Shown here in pieces: positions 25,527 to 36,264 of a stretch of 64,000 nucleotides of DNA. The stretch spans positions 2,108,001-2,172,000 of the forward strand of contig NZ_CP118157.1 of the NCBI RefSeq assembly GCF_032878875.1, written 5' to 3'. The position numbers and the translations under genes are program-made. The notes beneath the pieces are model-generated. The model saw nothing but the letters and a program-made list of their open reading frames with translations, ran no database searches and had not been told where the DNA came from. Origin of the DNA: Microbacterium sp. AB (lineage in GTDB: Bacteria > Actinomycetota > Actinomycetes > Actinomycetales > Microbacteriaceae). Each line of letters begins with the position of its first letter. The first letter of the stretch is position 1.

Positions 25527-26629
25527 CCTCCCCCACCTCTGCCCTGTCCGCCGCGGGCGTGAGCATCTGGCTCGACGACCTGTCGCGCTCGCGCATCACG
25601 TCGGGCAACCTGAAGGACCTCATCGCGAACCGCGACGTCGTGGGCGTCACGACGAACCCCACGATCTTCGCCGGCGCCCTCTCGAACGGCGAGTCGTACG
25701 CGGAGCAGGTCGCCGTGCTCGCGCAGGCGGGCGCCACGGTCGACGAGGCGATCTTCGCGATCACCACCGACGACGTGCGCGACGCCGCCGACGTCTTCCG
25801 CGGCGTGTACGACGCGACGGACGGCGTCGACGGCCGGGTGTCGATCGAGGTCTCCCCCGACCTCGCGCACGACACCGAGGCGACGATCGCGCAGGCGAAG
25901 GACCTCTGGTCGCGCGTGGACCGCCCGAACGCGCTCATCAAGATCCCCGCGACGAAGGCGGGCCTGCCCGCCATCACCGAGGTGATCGGCGCCGGGATCA
26001 GCGTCAACGTGACGCTCATCTTCAGCCTCGAGCGCTACGCCGACGTCATCGACGCGTACCTCGCCGGCCTGGAGAAGGCGAAGGCCGCAGGGCACGACCT
26101 CGCGGGGATCCACTCGGTCGCCTCGTTCTTCGTGTCGCGCGTGGACACCGAGGTCGACAAGCGCCTGAAGGCGATCGGCACCGACGAGGCGCTCGCGCTC
26201 ACGGCGAGGGCGGGCGTGGCCAACGCGCGCCTGGCCTACGAGCTGTTCGAGCGGAAGTTCGCCGAGGAGGGCGCGAAGGCGCTCGTCGCCGCCGGCGCCC
26301 ACGTGCAGCGCCCGCTGTGGGCGTCGACGGGCGTCAAGGACCCGGCGCTCCCCGACACGCTGTACGTCACCGAGCTCGTCGCCCCCGGCACCGTCAACAC
26401 CATGCCCGAGAAGACGCTCGAGGCGACGTTCGATCACGGGGCCGTCACCGGTGACACCGTCACCGGCGCCTACGGCGACGCGCACGGCGTCTTCGACGCC
26501 CTGACCGCCGTCGGAGTCGATTTCGCCGACGTCACCCAGGTGCTCGAGGACGAGGGCGTGGAGAAGTTCGTCGCGTCCTGGCACGAGCTGCAGGAGACCG
26601 TCCAGACCGCCCTGGAGTCCGCCCAGTGA
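25523..26629 (+). CDS. tal: Transaldolase
   Basis: A 368-residue transaldolase. '[13 protein letters not shown]' (41-53) and the Schiff-base Lys140 in '[11 protein letters not shown]' are conserved, with '[13 protein letters not shown]' and '[17 protein letters not shown]' downstream. Its length and C-terminal region fit the actinobacterial type. It starts at ATG overlapping the tkt stop and ends overlapping the GTG of pgi, so it is translationally coupled on both sides. Confidence 0.97.
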   Translation: MTSPTSALSAAGVSIWLDDLSRSRITSGNLKDLIANRDVVGVTTNPTIFAGALSNGESYAEQVAVLAQAGATVDEAIFAITTDDVRDAADVFRGVYDATDGVDGRVSIEVSPDLAHDTEATIAQAKDLWSRVDRPNALIKIPATKAGLPAITEVIGAGISVNVTLIFSLERYADVIDAYLAGLEKAKAAGHDLAGIHSVASFFVSRVDTEVDKRLKAIGTDEALALTARAGVANARLAYELFERKFAEEGAKALVAAGAHVQRPLWASTGVKDPALPDTLYVTELVAPGTVNTMPEKTLEATFDHGAVTGDTVTGAYGDAHGVFDALTAVGVDFADVTQVLEDEGVEKFVASWHELQETVQTALESAQ

Positions 26630-28224
26630 CATTCGCCATCCGCGTGTCCGGCGCGGCGAAGACGGCCGTCGACGAGACCGTCCCCGGTCTCGTCGCGGAC
26701 CTCGTCGCGTCGGGCATCACGGGCGCCGACCCCACGCTCTGGGGCCCGGCGGCGGAGGAGGAGTCGGCGAAGCGGCTCGGATGGGTGCAGGCGGTCTCGA
26801 TCTCGCGCCCCCTCGTCCCCGACATCCTCGCGCTGCGCGAAGAGCTCACGGGACGAGGGGTGGACCGCATCGTGCTCGCGGGCATGGGCGGCTCCTCGCT
26901 CGCGCCCGAGGTCATCGCCCGGACCGCGGGAGTCGAGCTGACCATCCTCGACTCCACGTCGCCCGGCGAGGTGCTCGCGGCCCTCGACGGCGGCCTCGAG
27001 CGCACGGCCCTGGTCGTGTCGTCGAAGTCCGGCTCGACGATCGAGACCGACTCGCAGCGTCGTGCCTTCGAGGCGGCGTTCCGCGACCTCGGCATCGACC
27101 CCGCCGAGCGCATCGTCGTGGTCACCGATCCCGGCTCGCCCCTCGAGGAGACCGCTCGCGCCGCCGGATACCGCGTCTTCCGCGCCGACGAGAGCGTGGG
27201 GGGACGCTATTCCGCGCTCACCGCCTTCGGCCTCGTGCCGTCGGGACTCGCCGGCGCGGACATCGCCGAGCTGCTCGACGAGGCGGAGGCCGTCCTCCTC
27301 GAGGTCGCCATCGACTCGGCGTCCAATCCCGCGCTCGTCCTCGGTGCGGCCATCGCGGCGACCTCACCCCGCAAGGACAAGCTGGGCCTCGTCGACGACG
27401 GCACGCACATCGTGGGCCTGCCCGGCTGGATCGAGCAGCTCGTCGCGGAGTCCACCGGCAAGGACGGCACGGGCATCCTCCCCGTCGTGCTCCTGCCCGT
27501 GTCCCCCGAGGCGGAACGCGCTCCCGCCGATCTGCAGCTCGTGCGCCTCGTCGCGGACGTGGACGACCCTCCCCGTCACGGCGACGGCGAGGTGCTCGTG
27601 AGCGGGACGCTCGGCGCGCAGCTCGTGGTGTGGGAGTACGCGGTCGCCGTGGCCGGCCGGCTGCTGGGCATCAACCCGTTCGATCAGCCCGACGTCGAGT
27701 CGGCCAAGGCCGCGGCCCGCGGCCTGCTCGACGAGCGCCCCGAGCCGTCGGCCCCGGCGTTCGTCCTCGACGGGGTCGAGGTCCGCGTGTCCGATCCCGC
27801 GCTCGCGGCGTCCGGCACGATCGCCGGAGTCCTCGACGCCCTCTGGGCGCGCGTTCCGGAGGACGGCTACGTGTCGATCCAGGCGTACGTCGACCGGCTG
27901 CAGGTGCCGCAGCTCGACGGGCTCCGCGAGATGGTCGCCGCCGACTCGGGTCGCCCGACGACGTTCGGATGGGGGCCGCGGTTCCTGCACTCGACAGGCC
28001 AGTACCACAAGGGCGGTCCCGCGCACGGCGTCTTCCTGCAGATCACCGAGCGCACGCCCGTGGACCTGGAGATCCCCGGACGCCCCTTCACCTTCGGTCA
28101 GCTCATCGAGGCCCAGGCGGCCGGCGACGCGAACGTGCTGGCCGAGCACGGCCGGCCCGTCGTGACGCTCACCCTCACCGACCCGCAGACCGAGGTTCTC
28201 TCGCTGTTCGAAGCTGCCCAGTAG
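26626..28224 (+). CDS. pgi: Glucose-6-phosphate isomerase
   Basis: A 532-residue phosphoglucose isomerase. '[11 protein letters not shown]' (about 86-96), '[15 protein letters not shown]' as sugar-phosphate site, '[12 protein letters not shown]' and the C-terminal '[12 protein letters not shown]' are visible. It interconverts glucose-6-P and fructose-6-P, linking glycolysis to the operon. GTG 26626 overlaps the tal stop (GTGA). A 23-base gap containing GAGGAG separates it from zwf. Confidence 0.95.
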   Translation: MTFAIRVSGAAKTAVDETVPGLVADLVASGITGADPTLWGPAAEEESAKRLGWVQAVSISRPLVPDILALREELTGRGVDRIVLAGMGGSSLAPEVIARTAGVELTILDSTSPGEVLAALDGGLERTALVVSSKSGSTIETDSQRRAFEAAFRDLGIDPAERIVVVTDPGSPLEETARAAGYRVFRADESVGGRYSALTAFGLVPSGLAGADIAELLDEAEAVLLEVAIDSASNPALVLGAAIAATSPRKDKLGLVDDGTHIVGLPGWIEQLVAESTGKDGTGILPVVLLPVSPEAERAPADLQLVRLVADVDDPPRHGDGEVLVSGTLGAQLVVWEYAVAVAGRLLGINPFDQPDVESAKAAARGLLDERPEPSAPAFVLDGVEVRVSDPALAASGTIAGVLDALWARVPEDGYVSIQAYVDRLQVPQLDGLREMVAADSGRPTTFGWGPRFLHSTGQYHKGGPAHGVFLQITERTPVDLEIPGRPFTFGQLIEAQAAGDANVLAEHGRPVVTLTLTDPQTEVLSLFEAAQ

Positions 28225-28247
28225 GGCGAAGAGGAGTTCCCCTTTCC

Positions 28248-29795
28248 ATGACCGTCACCATCTCGCGCGGCGTGAATCCGTTGCGCGATCCCGATGACCG
28301 TCGCCTCAGCCGGATCGCCGGGCCCAGCGCCCTGGTCATCTTCGGCGTGACGGGCGACCTGTCGCGCAAGAAGCTCATGCCCGCCGTGTACGACCTCGCC
28401 AACCGCGGCCTGCTCCCTCCGGGCTTCGCGCTCGTGGGCTTCGCGCGACGCGAGTGGGACGACGAGGACTTCGCCAACATCGTGCGGGACGCGGTGAAGC
28501 AGCATGCGCGCACCGAGTTCCGCGAGGAGACGTGGGAGCAGCTCGTCCAGGGGATCCGTTTCGTCCAGGGGCAGTTCGACGATCCCGCCGCGTTCCGGCG
28601 GCTCCGCGAGACGGTCGACGCCCTCGACGTGGACCGCGGCACGATGGGCAACCACGCGTTCTACCTGTCGATCCCACCGAAGTCGTTCCCCGTCGTCGCT
28701 CAGCAGCTGCTGGAGTCGGGCCTCGTCGACGACAAGCCGGACGACACCCGCTGGCGGCGCGTGGTCATCGAGAAGCCCTTCGGCCACGACCTCGAGTCGG
28801 CCCGGGAGCTGAACGACGCCCTGGAGGCGGCGTTCCCCGCGGACTCGATCTTCCGCATCGACCACTACCTCGGCAAGGAGACGGTCCAGAACATCCTCGC
28901 CCTGCGGTTCGCCAACGAGCTGTACGAGCCGATCTGGAACCGCAACTACGTCGACCACGTGCAGATCACGATGGCGGAGGACATCGGCGTGAGCGGTCGC
29001 GCCGGATACTACGACGGCGTCGGCGCCGCGCGCGACGTCATCCAGAACCACCTCCTCCAGCTGCTCGCCCTCACCGCGATGGAGGAGCCCCTCAGCCTGT
29101 CGGCCGAGCACCTGCGCGCCGAGAAGGAGAAGGTGCTCGCCGCCGTCACCCTCCCCGACGATCTCGCTACCGCCACCGCGCGCGGCCAGTACGCGGGCGG
29201 CTGGCAGGGCGGCAAGCAGGTCACGGGATTCCTCGACGAGGACGGGATGAGCCCCGACTCGCGCACCGAGACGTACGCCGCCATCAAGCTCGAGATCAAC
29301 ACGCGCCGCTGGGCCGGCGTGCCCTTCTACGTGCGGACGGGCAAGCGCCTCGGACGCCGTGTGACGGAGATCGCGGTCGTGTTCAAGCGCACCCCGGAGC
29401 ACCTGTTCTCCCGCGGCGAGACGAGCGAGCTCGGACAGAACGCGCTCGTCATCCGCGTCCAGCCCGACGAAGGCGTGACGTTGCGCTTCGGATCGAAGGT
29501 CCCCGGCACCGGCACCCACGTCCGCGACGTGACGATGGACTTCGGCTACGGGCACGCCTTCACCGAGGCGAGCCCCGAGGCGTACGAGCGCCTCATCCTC
29601 GACGTCCTCCTCGGCGACCCTCCGCTGTTCCCCCGGCAGGAGGAGGTCGAACAGTCCTGGCGCATCCTCGACCCCGTCGAGGAGTACTGGGCGACGCTCG
29701 ACGAGCCCGTCGAGCAGTACGACTCCGGCTCCTGGGGGCCGGCATCCGCCGACGCCCTCCTCGCCCGCGACGGCCGCGTCTGGAGGCGCCCGTGA
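28248..29795 (+). CDS. zwf: Glucose-6-phosphate 1-dehydrogenase
   Basis: A 515-residue enzyme for the first oxidative pentose phosphate step. 'VIFGVTGDLSRKKLMPAVYDL' binds NADP, and the active-site 'RIDHYLGKETVQN' holds the catalytic His and Lys. 'VIEKPFGHDLESA' is also a family mark. ATG 28248 follows GAAGAGGAG. Its stop overlaps the GTG of opcA, whose product is an assembly or activator protein of this enzyme. Confidence 0.97.
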   Translation: MTVTISRGVNPLRDPDDRRLSRIAGPSALVIFGVTGDLSRKKLMPAVYDLANRGLLPPGFALVGFARREWDDEDFANIVRDAVKQHARTEFREETWEQLVQGIRFVQGQFDDPAAFRRLRETVDALDVDRGTMGNHAFYLSIPPKSFPVVAQQLLESGLVDDKPDDTRWRRVVIEKPFGHDLESARELNDALEAAFPADSIFRIDHYLGKETVQNILALRFANELYEPIWNRNYVDHVQITMAEDIGVSGRAGYYDGVGAARDVIQNHLLQLLALTAMEEPLSLSAEHLRAEKEKVLAAVTLPDDLATATARGQYAGGWQGGKQVTGFLDEDGMSPDSRTETYAAIKLEINTRRWAGVPFYVRTGKRLGRRVTEIAVVFKRTPEHLFSRGETSELGQNALVIRVQPDEGVTLRFGSKVPGTGTHVRDVTMDFGYGHAFTEASPEAYERLILDVLLGDPPLFPRQEEVEQSWRILDPVEEYWATLDEPVEQYDSGSWGPASADALLARDGRVWRRP

Positions 29796-30736
29796 TCATC
29801 GATCTGCCCGACACCAGCGTCAGCGAGATCGCCCGCAAGCTCGTCTCGGTCCGCGAAGAGGGCGGCGCCGTCGCCCTCGGCCGCGTCCTGACACTCGTGA
29901 TCAAGTCGAAGCACACCCTCGACGAGGCCGTCGTCGACGCCGCCAACGACGCCTCCCGCGAGCACCCGATGCGCGTCATCGTGCTCGTCACCGACTCACC
30001 CGGCCCGGCGCGGCTCGACGCCGAGATCCGCGTGGGCGGCGACGCCGGCGCGAGCGAGGTCGTCGTCCTCCGGGCCCACGGCCCCGCGGCGAGCAACGAG
30101 GAGACCCTCATCACCGGCCTTCTCCTGCCGGATGCCCCCGTCGTGGTCTGGTGGCCGAAGGAGCCGCCGTCGCGCCCCGGCAAAGACCCCCTCGGCCGCA
30201 TCGCCCAGCGCCGCATCACCGACACCTCCACGGCGCCCTACGCCCCCGACCGCTTCACGCAGCTGGGGCTCGTCTACACACCCGGCGACACGGATCTCGC
30301 CTGGACACGCCTCACCCGCTGGCGCGAGCAGCTCGCCGCCGTCCTCGACCAGCCCCCGTACGAGCCCGTCACGGCCGTCGAGGTGCGCGGCGCGTCCACA
30401 TCGCCCTCCACGGCGCTGCTCGCCGCGTGGCTGGGACTCGCACTGGACGTCCCCGTCGACTGGCGTTACGAGACGCCCGAGACCTGGGACCACGGCATCC
30501 GCTCGGTCGTCCTCAGGAGGGCGTCCGGCGACATCGTCCTGGAACGCACGAGCGAGTCGCACGCGAAGCTCACCCAGCCGGGACAGCCCGACCACATCCT
30601 CCTCCTCCCCCGACGGTCACTGCGCGAGTGCATCGCCGAGGAGCTCCGCCGCCTCGACCCCGACCTGCTCTACGGCCGCATCCTCACCGATGCCTGGGAA
30701 CGCCTCGGCCCGCCCTCGGAGGACGAGTCCCGATGA
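29792..30736 (+). CDS. opcA: Glucose-6-phosphate dehydrogenase assembly protein OpcA
   Basis: A 314-residue OpcA, needed for full activity of Zwf in actinobacteria and cyanobacteria. 'WWPKEPPSRPGKDPLGRIAQRRITD' (in parts) and 'TRLTRWREQLAAVLDQPP' are typical, as is the C-terminal 'AEELRRLDPDLLYGRIL'. GTG 29792 lies inside the zwf stop region (GTGA) and the opcA stop overlaps the pgl ATG, so zwf-opcA-pgl are stoichiometrically coupled. Confidence 0.93.
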   Translation: MIIDLPDTSVSEIARKLVSVREEGGAVALGRVLTLVIKSKHTLDEAVVDAANDASREHPMRVIVLVTDSPGPARLDAEIRVGGDAGASEVVVLRAHGPAASNEETLITGLLLPDAPVVVWWPKEPPSRPGKDPLGRIAQRRITDTSTAPYAPDRFTQLGLVYTPGDTDLAWTRLTRWREQLAAVLDQPPYEPVTAVEVRGASTSPSTALLAAWLGLALDVPVDWRYETPETWDHGIRSVVLRRASGDIVLERTSESHAKLTQPGQPDHILLLPRRSLRECIAEELRRLDPDLLYGRILTDAWERLGPPSEDESR

Positions 30737-31506
30737 CCGCGGCAGACACCCGCGTCGTCGTCCAGCCCGACAAGGCGGCACTCGGGGAGAACGTCGCCAA
30801 CCGCTTCGTCGGCCTGCTCGCTCAGCTCACGCAGCAGAGCCGCCCCGTGCACGTCTCGCTCACGGGCGGATCGATGGGCGTCGCCGTGCTCGGAGCGACC
30901 GCCGGGCACGCCTGGCGCGACAACATCGACTGGTCCCTCGTGCACTTCTGGTGGAGCGACGAGCGGTTCGTGCCGCGCGCGGACCCCGAGCGCAACGCGG
31001 GCCAGGCGCGGACGGCGCTGCTCGCGCAGCTGGACGTGCCCGCGGAGAACGTCCATGAGCCCGCCGCGTCGGATGACGGGGTCACCCTCGACGCCGCCGC
31101 CGCCGCGTACGCGGCGGAGCTCGCGCGCTTCGCGCAGTCGGACGACAGGCCCTATCCGGCCTTCGACGTCTGCTTCCTGGGCGTGGGGCCCGACGGTCAC
31201 GTCGCCTCGCTCTTCCCCGATCGCGGCGAGGTGCTCGTGACGGACGGCACGGTGCTCGCGGTCCGCGACTCGCCGAAGCCGCCGCCGGAGCGCGTGACCT
31301 TCACCCGGCCGGTGATCAACGGCTCCGCCCGGGTGTGGATGGTGCTCGCCGGCGCCGACAAGGCGTCCGCGCTCGGTCTCGTCATGGCCGGGGCGAGCTA
31401 CTCGTCCGTGCCCGCCGCGGGCGCGTACGGCACGGAGCAGACGCTCGTCTTCACGGATGCGGCGGCAGCCGCCGAGGTGCCAGAGGACCTCATCGATCCC
31501 GACTGA
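30733..31506 (+). CDS. pgl: 6-phosphogluconolactonase
   Basis: A 257-residue DevB/Pgl-type lactonase. 'VSLTGGSMG' (phosphate loop), 'FWWSDERFVPRAD' and 'CFLGVGPDGHVASLFP' with the catalytic His are all present. It hydrolyses 6-phosphogluconolactone made by Zwf. It is the last gene of the operon; a 14-bp hairpin lies 15 bases downstream. No gnd (6-phosphogluconate dehydrogenase) is in the window. Confidence 0.95.
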   Translation: MTAADTRVVVQPDKAALGENVANRFVGLLAQLTQQSRPVHVSLTGGSMGVAVLGATAGHAWRDNIDWSLVHFWWSDERFVPRADPERNAGQARTALLAQLDVPAENVHEPAASDDGVTLDAAAAAYAAELARFAQSDDRPYPAFDVCFLGVGPDGHVASLFPDRGEVLVTDGTVLAVRDSPKPPPERVTFTRPVINGSARVWMVLAGADKASALGLVMAGASYSSVPAAGAYGTEQTLVFTDAAAAAEVPEDLIDPD

Positions 31507-31520
31507 CCCGGGTCGCGACG

Positions 31521-31557
31521 CAGGAGGGCCCCGGCACGATGTCCCGGGGCCCTCCTG
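31521..31557. terminator. Bidirectional terminator between pgl and rbpA, 14-bp stem
   Basis: A perfect 14-bp inverted repeat (31521-31534 and 31544-31557) with a nine-base loop, between the convergent ends of pgl (31506) and rbpA (31569). Confidence 0.85.
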
Positions 31558-31568
31558 TCTGTCGCGTG

Positions 31569-31922
31569 CTATTGACCGCGGCGCTCGCGCACCTTCTGCA
31601 GCGCCTCGCCGAGGAGCTCCTCCGCCTCCTCGTCGGTGCGGCGCTCCTTCACGTAGGCCAGGTGCGTCTTGTACGGCTCGTTCCGGGACATCTCCGGCGG
31701 GTTGTCCTTGTCGCGCCCCGCGGGCAGCCCCGAATGGGGGTGGTCGATCATGTCGGGGATCTCGTCCTCGGCGACATCGGCGGCGTAGTGGCGCACCGTC
31801 TCGTTGCCGAGCGCATCCCAATAGGAGACGGCGAGACGGTCGGCCTGATGCCCGTGGTCCTGCTCGCCCATGGGCCCGGAGCCGACGCGGGTTCCGCGGA
31901 TCGCGTTGCCTCCGACGGCCAT
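31569..31922 (-). CDS. rbpA: RNA polymerase-binding protein RbpA
   Basis: A 117-residue actinobacteria-specific transcription factor that binds RNA polymerase and the principal sigma factor and stabilises the open complex. The N-terminal 'NAIRGTRVGSGPMGE' (basic linker-like tail), the core 'VSYWDALGNETVRHYA' and the sigma-interaction part 'VAEDEIPDMIDHPHSGLPAG' are diagnostic. The C-terminal 'KTHLAYVKERRTDEEAEELL' completes it. Its ATG shares one base with the secG stop codon, so both are made from one message. Confidence 0.95.
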   Translation of the reverse strand: MAVGGNAIRGTRVGSGPMGEQDHGHQADRLAVSYWDALGNETVRHYAADVAEDEIPDMIDHPHSGLPAGRDKDNPPEMSRNEPYKTHLAYVKERRTDEEAEELLGEALQKVRERRGQ

Positions 31923-32170
31923 CAGATGACCTGGAACTTCGTGATGAGGCCGAGGCCGACGATCGCGAGGAACCAGACCAGTGCGAGGACGATCGTGAGG
32001 TAGTTGAGATTGCGCTCGGCGAGGCCCGACGACCCGACCGCCTGCGACATCCCGCCGCCGAACATGTCGGACAGGCCGCCGCCGCGTCCCTTGTGCAACA
32101 GGATGAGCAGCGTCAGCAGGAGGCTGGTGATCCCCAGGAGCACCTGGAGGACGAACTCGAGAACTTCCAC
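31922..32170 (-). CDS. secG: Preprotein translocase subunit SecG
   Basis: An 82-residue SecG with two transmembrane helices (about 3-24 and 55-77). The connecting loop 'LHKGRGGGLSDMFGGG' is the conserved SecG signature. It assists SecYE in protein export. The GTG start lies about 42 bases after a perfect TATAAT -10 element (32219-32224). It is followed by rbpA with one base overlap. Confidence 0.95.
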   Translation of the reverse strand: MEVLEFVLQVLLGITSLLLTLLILLHKGRGGGLSDMFGGGMSQAVGSSGLAERNLNYLTIVLALVWFLAIVGLGLITKFQVI

Positions 32171-32218
32171 GGAGAGCCTTTCGTGAGTGCGGGAGAGGAG
32201 GGCCCCGCACAGGAGTTC

Positions 32219-32224
32219 ATTATA
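32219..32224 (-). promoter_or_regulatory. -10 element TATAAT for secG-rbpA
   Basis: A consensus TATAAT on the minus strand, the best -10 match in the window, about 48 bases before GTG 32170. The tpiA terminator hairpin lies directly upstream, so secG-rbpA is a separate transcription unit. Confidence 0.6.
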
Positions 32225-32238
32225 CGGCGGACGGCATG

Positions 32239-32266
32239 CGGCCCGGACGCGAGCGCGTCCGGGCCG
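32239..32266 (-). terminator. Terminator after tpiA, 12-bp stem
   Basis: A perfect 12-bp inverted repeat (32239-32250 and 32255-32266) with loop GAGC lies just after the tpiA stop on the minus strand. Confidence 0.8.
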
Positions 32267-32273
32267 TCACGCG

Positions 32274-33065
32274 TCAGACGCCGACGTGCTTCTGGAAGCG
32301 GATGATCGCGGCGAACTCGTCGACCTTGAGGCTCGCACCTCCGACGAGGGCGCCGTCGACATCGGGCTCGCGCATGAAGCTGGCGATGTTCGACGACTTC
32401 ACCGACCCGCCGTACAGCACCCGCGTCTTCGCCGCCGTGTCGGCGCCGAGCGTCGCCGCGACCACCTCGCGGAGCTTCGCGGCGACCTCCTGAGCCTGCT
32501 GCGGGGTCGCGGCCTGGCCCGAGCCGATCGCCCAGACGGGCTCGTAGGCGACGACGACGTCGGCGCCGGCCGGCACGTCCGCCAGCGCCTTCTCGAGCTG
32601 CCCCACGGGCACGGCGCTCGCACCGTGCTTCTCGAGGTCCTCGCTCGTCTCGCCCACGCAGATCACCGGGACGAGACCGTGTCGCAGCGCCGCCTGCACC
32701 TTCGCGGCGACGACCTCATCCGTCTCGGCGTGGTACTCACGACGCTCGGAGTGCCCGATGATGACCTGCGCCACGTTCAGCCTCTTGAGGAACGCGCCGG
32801 AGATCTCGCCCGTGTAGGCGCCGTCGTCGTGAGTGGAGAGGTCCTGCGCGCCGAGCAGGAAGGGGATCTTGTCGGCGTCGAGCAGCGTCTGCACGCTGCG
32901 CAGGTCGGTGAACGGCGGGAACACCGCGACGTCCACGCTGCCCTCCTCGTGCCCCGCATCCTTGAGCGCCCAGTGCAGCTTCTGCACGAGCGCGACCGCC
33001 TGCAGGTGGTCGAGGTTCAGCTTCCAGTTGCCCGCGATCAGCGGGGTTCGTGCGTTCACGCCCAT
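32274..33065 (-). CDS. tpiA: Triosephosphate isomerase
   Basis: A 263-residue TIM barrel. 'TPLIAGNWKLNLDHLQ' holds the substrate-binding Lys, 'IIGHSERREY' the catalytic His, 'AYEPVWAIGSGQAA' the catalytic Glu with loop 6, and 'VLYGGSVKSSNIA' the phosphate loop. ATG 33065 overlaps pgk by ten bases; an alternative GTG at 33059 would give a GTGA overlap with the pgk stop. It interconverts glyceraldehyde-3-P and DHAP and is the last gene of gap-pgk-tpiA. Confidence 0.97.
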   Translation of the reverse strand: MGVNARTPLIAGNWKLNLDHLQAVALVQKLHWALKDAGHEEGSVDVAVFPPFTDLRSVQTLLDADKIPFLLGAQDLSTHDDGAYTGEISGAFLKRLNVAQVIIGHSERREYHAETDEVVAAKVQAALRHGLVPVICVGETSEDLEKHGASAVPVGQLEKALADVPAGADVVVAYEPVWAIGSGQAATPQQAQEVAAKLREVVAATLGADTAAKTRVLYGGSVKSSNIASFMREPDVDGALVGGASLKVDEFAAIIRFQKHVGV

Positions 33066-34270
33066 CCGAGCACCTCCAGGCCGGGGAGTTTCTTGCCCTC
33101 GAGGAACTCGAGGCTGGCGCCGCCGCCGGTCGAGATGTGACCGAAGGCGGAGTCGGCGAAGCCGAGCTGGCGAACGGCGGCGGCCGAATCGCCGCCACCG
33201 ACGACGCTCAGCCCGTCGACCTCTGTGAGCGCCTGCGCGATCGCCTTCGTGCCCGCGGCGAAGGGCGCGAGCTCGAACACGCCCATGGGGCCGTTCCAGA
33301 AGACGGTCTTGGACGCACGGATCGCGGCGGCGAAGGCGGCCGCCGTCTCGGGCCCGATGTCGAGACCGAGCCCGGATGCGCCGAACGGCGTCTCCTCGAT
33401 CGCGTCGGCGGACGTCACGACATGCTCCGCGTCGGCGCCGAAGGCCGAGGCCACCACGACGTCGGTCGGCAGGATGAGCTCGACGCCCTTCTCCTTCGCC
33501 GCCTCGATGTAGCCCTTGGCCGTCTCGATCTGATCCGCCTCGAGCAGGCTCGCGGCCACCTTGTGCCCCTGGGCGGCGAGGAAGGTGAAGAGCATGCCGC
33601 CGCCGATCAGGATGCGGTCGACGCGCGGCAGGAGGTGGTCGATGACGCCCAGCTTGTCGGAGACCTTCGAGCCGCCGAGCACGACCGTGTAGGGCCGTAC
33701 GGGGTTCTCCGTCAGCGTGTCGAGCACGTCGAGCTCGGCCGCGATGAGGAGGCCGGCAGCGCTCGGAAGCAGCTTCGCGAGGTCGTAGACGCTCGCCTGC
33801 TTGCGGTGCACGACGCCGAAGCCGTCGGAGACGAGCACGTCGCCCAGCTCCGCCAGGCTGGCGGCGAAGGACCGGCGCTCGGCGTCGTCCTTCGCGGTCT
33901 CCCCCGCGTTGAAGCGCAGGTTCTCCAGCACCGCGAGCTGCCCGTCCTCGAGCGCGTCGGCGGTCTCGTGCGCCGAGTCACCCACGGTGTCGGAGGCGAA
34001 GGCGACGGGCCTGCCGAGCAGCTCGGAGAGACGGCCGGCGACCGGCTTCAGGCTGTACTGGGGATCGGGCTCGCCCTTGGGGCGGCCCAGGTGCGACACC
34101 GCGACGACGCGTGCGCCCGCGTCGAGCAGGGCGTTCAGCGTCGGAAGCGACGCGCGGAGGCGGCCGTCATCCGTGATGACGCCGTCTTTCAGGGGGACGT
34201 TGAAGTCGCATCGGATGATGACGCGCTTCCCGGCCAGAGGGCCGAGGGTATCAAGTGTTCGCAGAGACAT
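33056..34270 (-). CDS. pgk: Phosphoglycerate kinase
   Basis: A 404-residue PGK. 'VIIRCDFNVPLKDG' and 'VAVSHLGRPKGEPD' near the N-terminus bind 3-phosphoglycerate, 'VLGGSKVSDKLGVIDHLL' starts the nucleotide domain, and 'VVGGGDSAAAVRQLG' is the ATP-site Gly loop. It overlaps tpiA. A long imperfect hairpin (34290-34337) separates it from gap and could let the two be expressed at different levels. Confidence 0.97.
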   Translation of the reverse strand: MSLRTLDTLGPLAGKRVIIRCDFNVPLKDGVITDDGRLRASLPTLNALLDAGARVVAVSHLGRPKGEPDPQYSLKPVAGRLSELLGRPVAFASDTVGDSAHETADALEDGQLAVLENLRFNAGETAKDDAERRSFAASLAELGDVLVSDGFGVVHRKQASVYDLAKLLPSAAGLLIAAELDVLDTLTENPVRPYTVVLGGSKVSDKLGVIDHLLPRVDRILIGGGMLFTFLAAQGHKVAASLLEADQIETAKGYIEAAKEKGVELILPTDVVVASAFGADAEHVVTSADAIEETPFGASGLGLDIGPETAAAFAAAIRASKTVFWNGPMGVFELAPFAAGTKAIAQALTEVDGLSVVGGGDSAAAVRQLGFADSAFGHISTGGGASLEFLEGKKLPGLEVLGWA

Positions 34271-34289
34271 CTTTTCTCAATCTACCGGC

Positions 34290-34337
34290 GGAAGCCCGCC
34301 GGCACGGGTGGAGACCACCACACGCCGACGGGCTTCC
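34290..34337 (-). terminator. Long imperfect hairpin between gap and pgk (partial terminator or mRNA stabiliser)
   Basis: GGAAGCCCG (34290-34298) pairs with CGGGCTTCC (34329-34337); after one mismatch four more pairs form, and the loop carries a small GGTGG/CCACC hairpin (34307-34319). It lies in the 85-base gap between two genes usually co-transcribed, so complete termination is unlikely. Confidence 0.55.
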
Positions 34338-34355
34338 AAGGAACGTTTCGTCGGA

Positions 34356-35459
<1,104 letters not shown>

Positions 35460-36086
35460 CTACGACGCTACCAGGAGACCGGAGGTCTTCTCGCGGGCGG
35501 TGGAGAATCGCTCCTGCACGTTCGCCCAGTTCACGATGTTCCAGAACGCCTTGACGTAGTCGGCGCGGACGTTCTTGTAGTCGAGGTAGTACGCGTGCTC
35601 CCAGACGTCGAGGAGCAGGAGCGGCACCGTGCCCGCCGCGAACTGCGACTGCTGGTCGAAGAACTGCTGGATGATGAGGTTCTCGCCGATCGAGTCCCAG
35701 AACAGACCGGCCCAGCCGGAGCCCTGGACGCCGAGCGCCGCCGCGGTGAACTGCGCCTGGAACTTGTCGAAGGAGCCGAAGTGGTCGGTCACGGCCGACT
35801 CGAGCTCGCCCGTGGGCTTGTCGCCGCCGTCCGGCGAGAGGTTCGTCCACCAGATGGAGTGGTTCGTGTGACCGCCGAGGTTGAACGCGAGGTCCTTCTC
35901 GAGCTTGTTGATGGTGCCGAAATCACCCGACTCGCGGGCAGCGGCGAGCTGCTCGAGCGCCGTGTTGGCACCCGCGACGTAGGTCGCGTGATGCTTGTCG
36001 TGGTGCAGCTCGGTGATCGTCGCACTGATGTGCGGCTCGAGGGCTGCGTAGTCGTACGGGAGCTCAGGGAGCGTGTACTTCGCCAT
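35460..36086 (-). CDS. sod: Superoxide dismutase, Fe/Mn family
   Basis: A 208-residue cytosolic SOD. '[19 protein letters not shown]' at the N-terminus, metal ligands His in '[11 protein letters not shown]' and in '[13 protein letters not shown]', and Asp/His in '[16 protein letters not shown]'. The '[10 protein letters not shown]' segment belongs to the Mn/Fe family; which metal is used cannot be decided here. It sits between whiA and gap with its own ATG 36086 and a hairpin downstream, and appears to be an independent unit inserted in a normally contiguous gene order. Confidence 0.96.
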   Translation of the reverse strand: MAKYTLPELPYDYAALEPHISATITELHHDKHHATYVAGANTALEQLAAARESGDFGTINKLEKDLAFNLGGHTNHSIWWTNLSPDGGDKPTGELESAVTDHFGSFDKFQAQFTAAALGVQGSGWAGLFWDSIGENLIIQQFFDQQSQFAAGTVPLLLLDVWEHAYYLDYKNVRADYVKAFWNIVNWANVQERFSTAREKTSGLLVAS

Positions 36087-36264
36087 GCGTCGTTCTTCCC
36101 ATCTGTCGTGCGTCGCGACGCGACGCGTGTTGCGGGTCGTCCCCCCGCGTCGGCGAGAGGAGCTCTGGCGCAATCCTAACGACGCACGCCGGCCCGCGGG
36201 CGGGCGGGACGTCGTCTGCCGACACACACCCGGCCCGGCGACCGCCGGCCGTCCGCGGCCGCCG

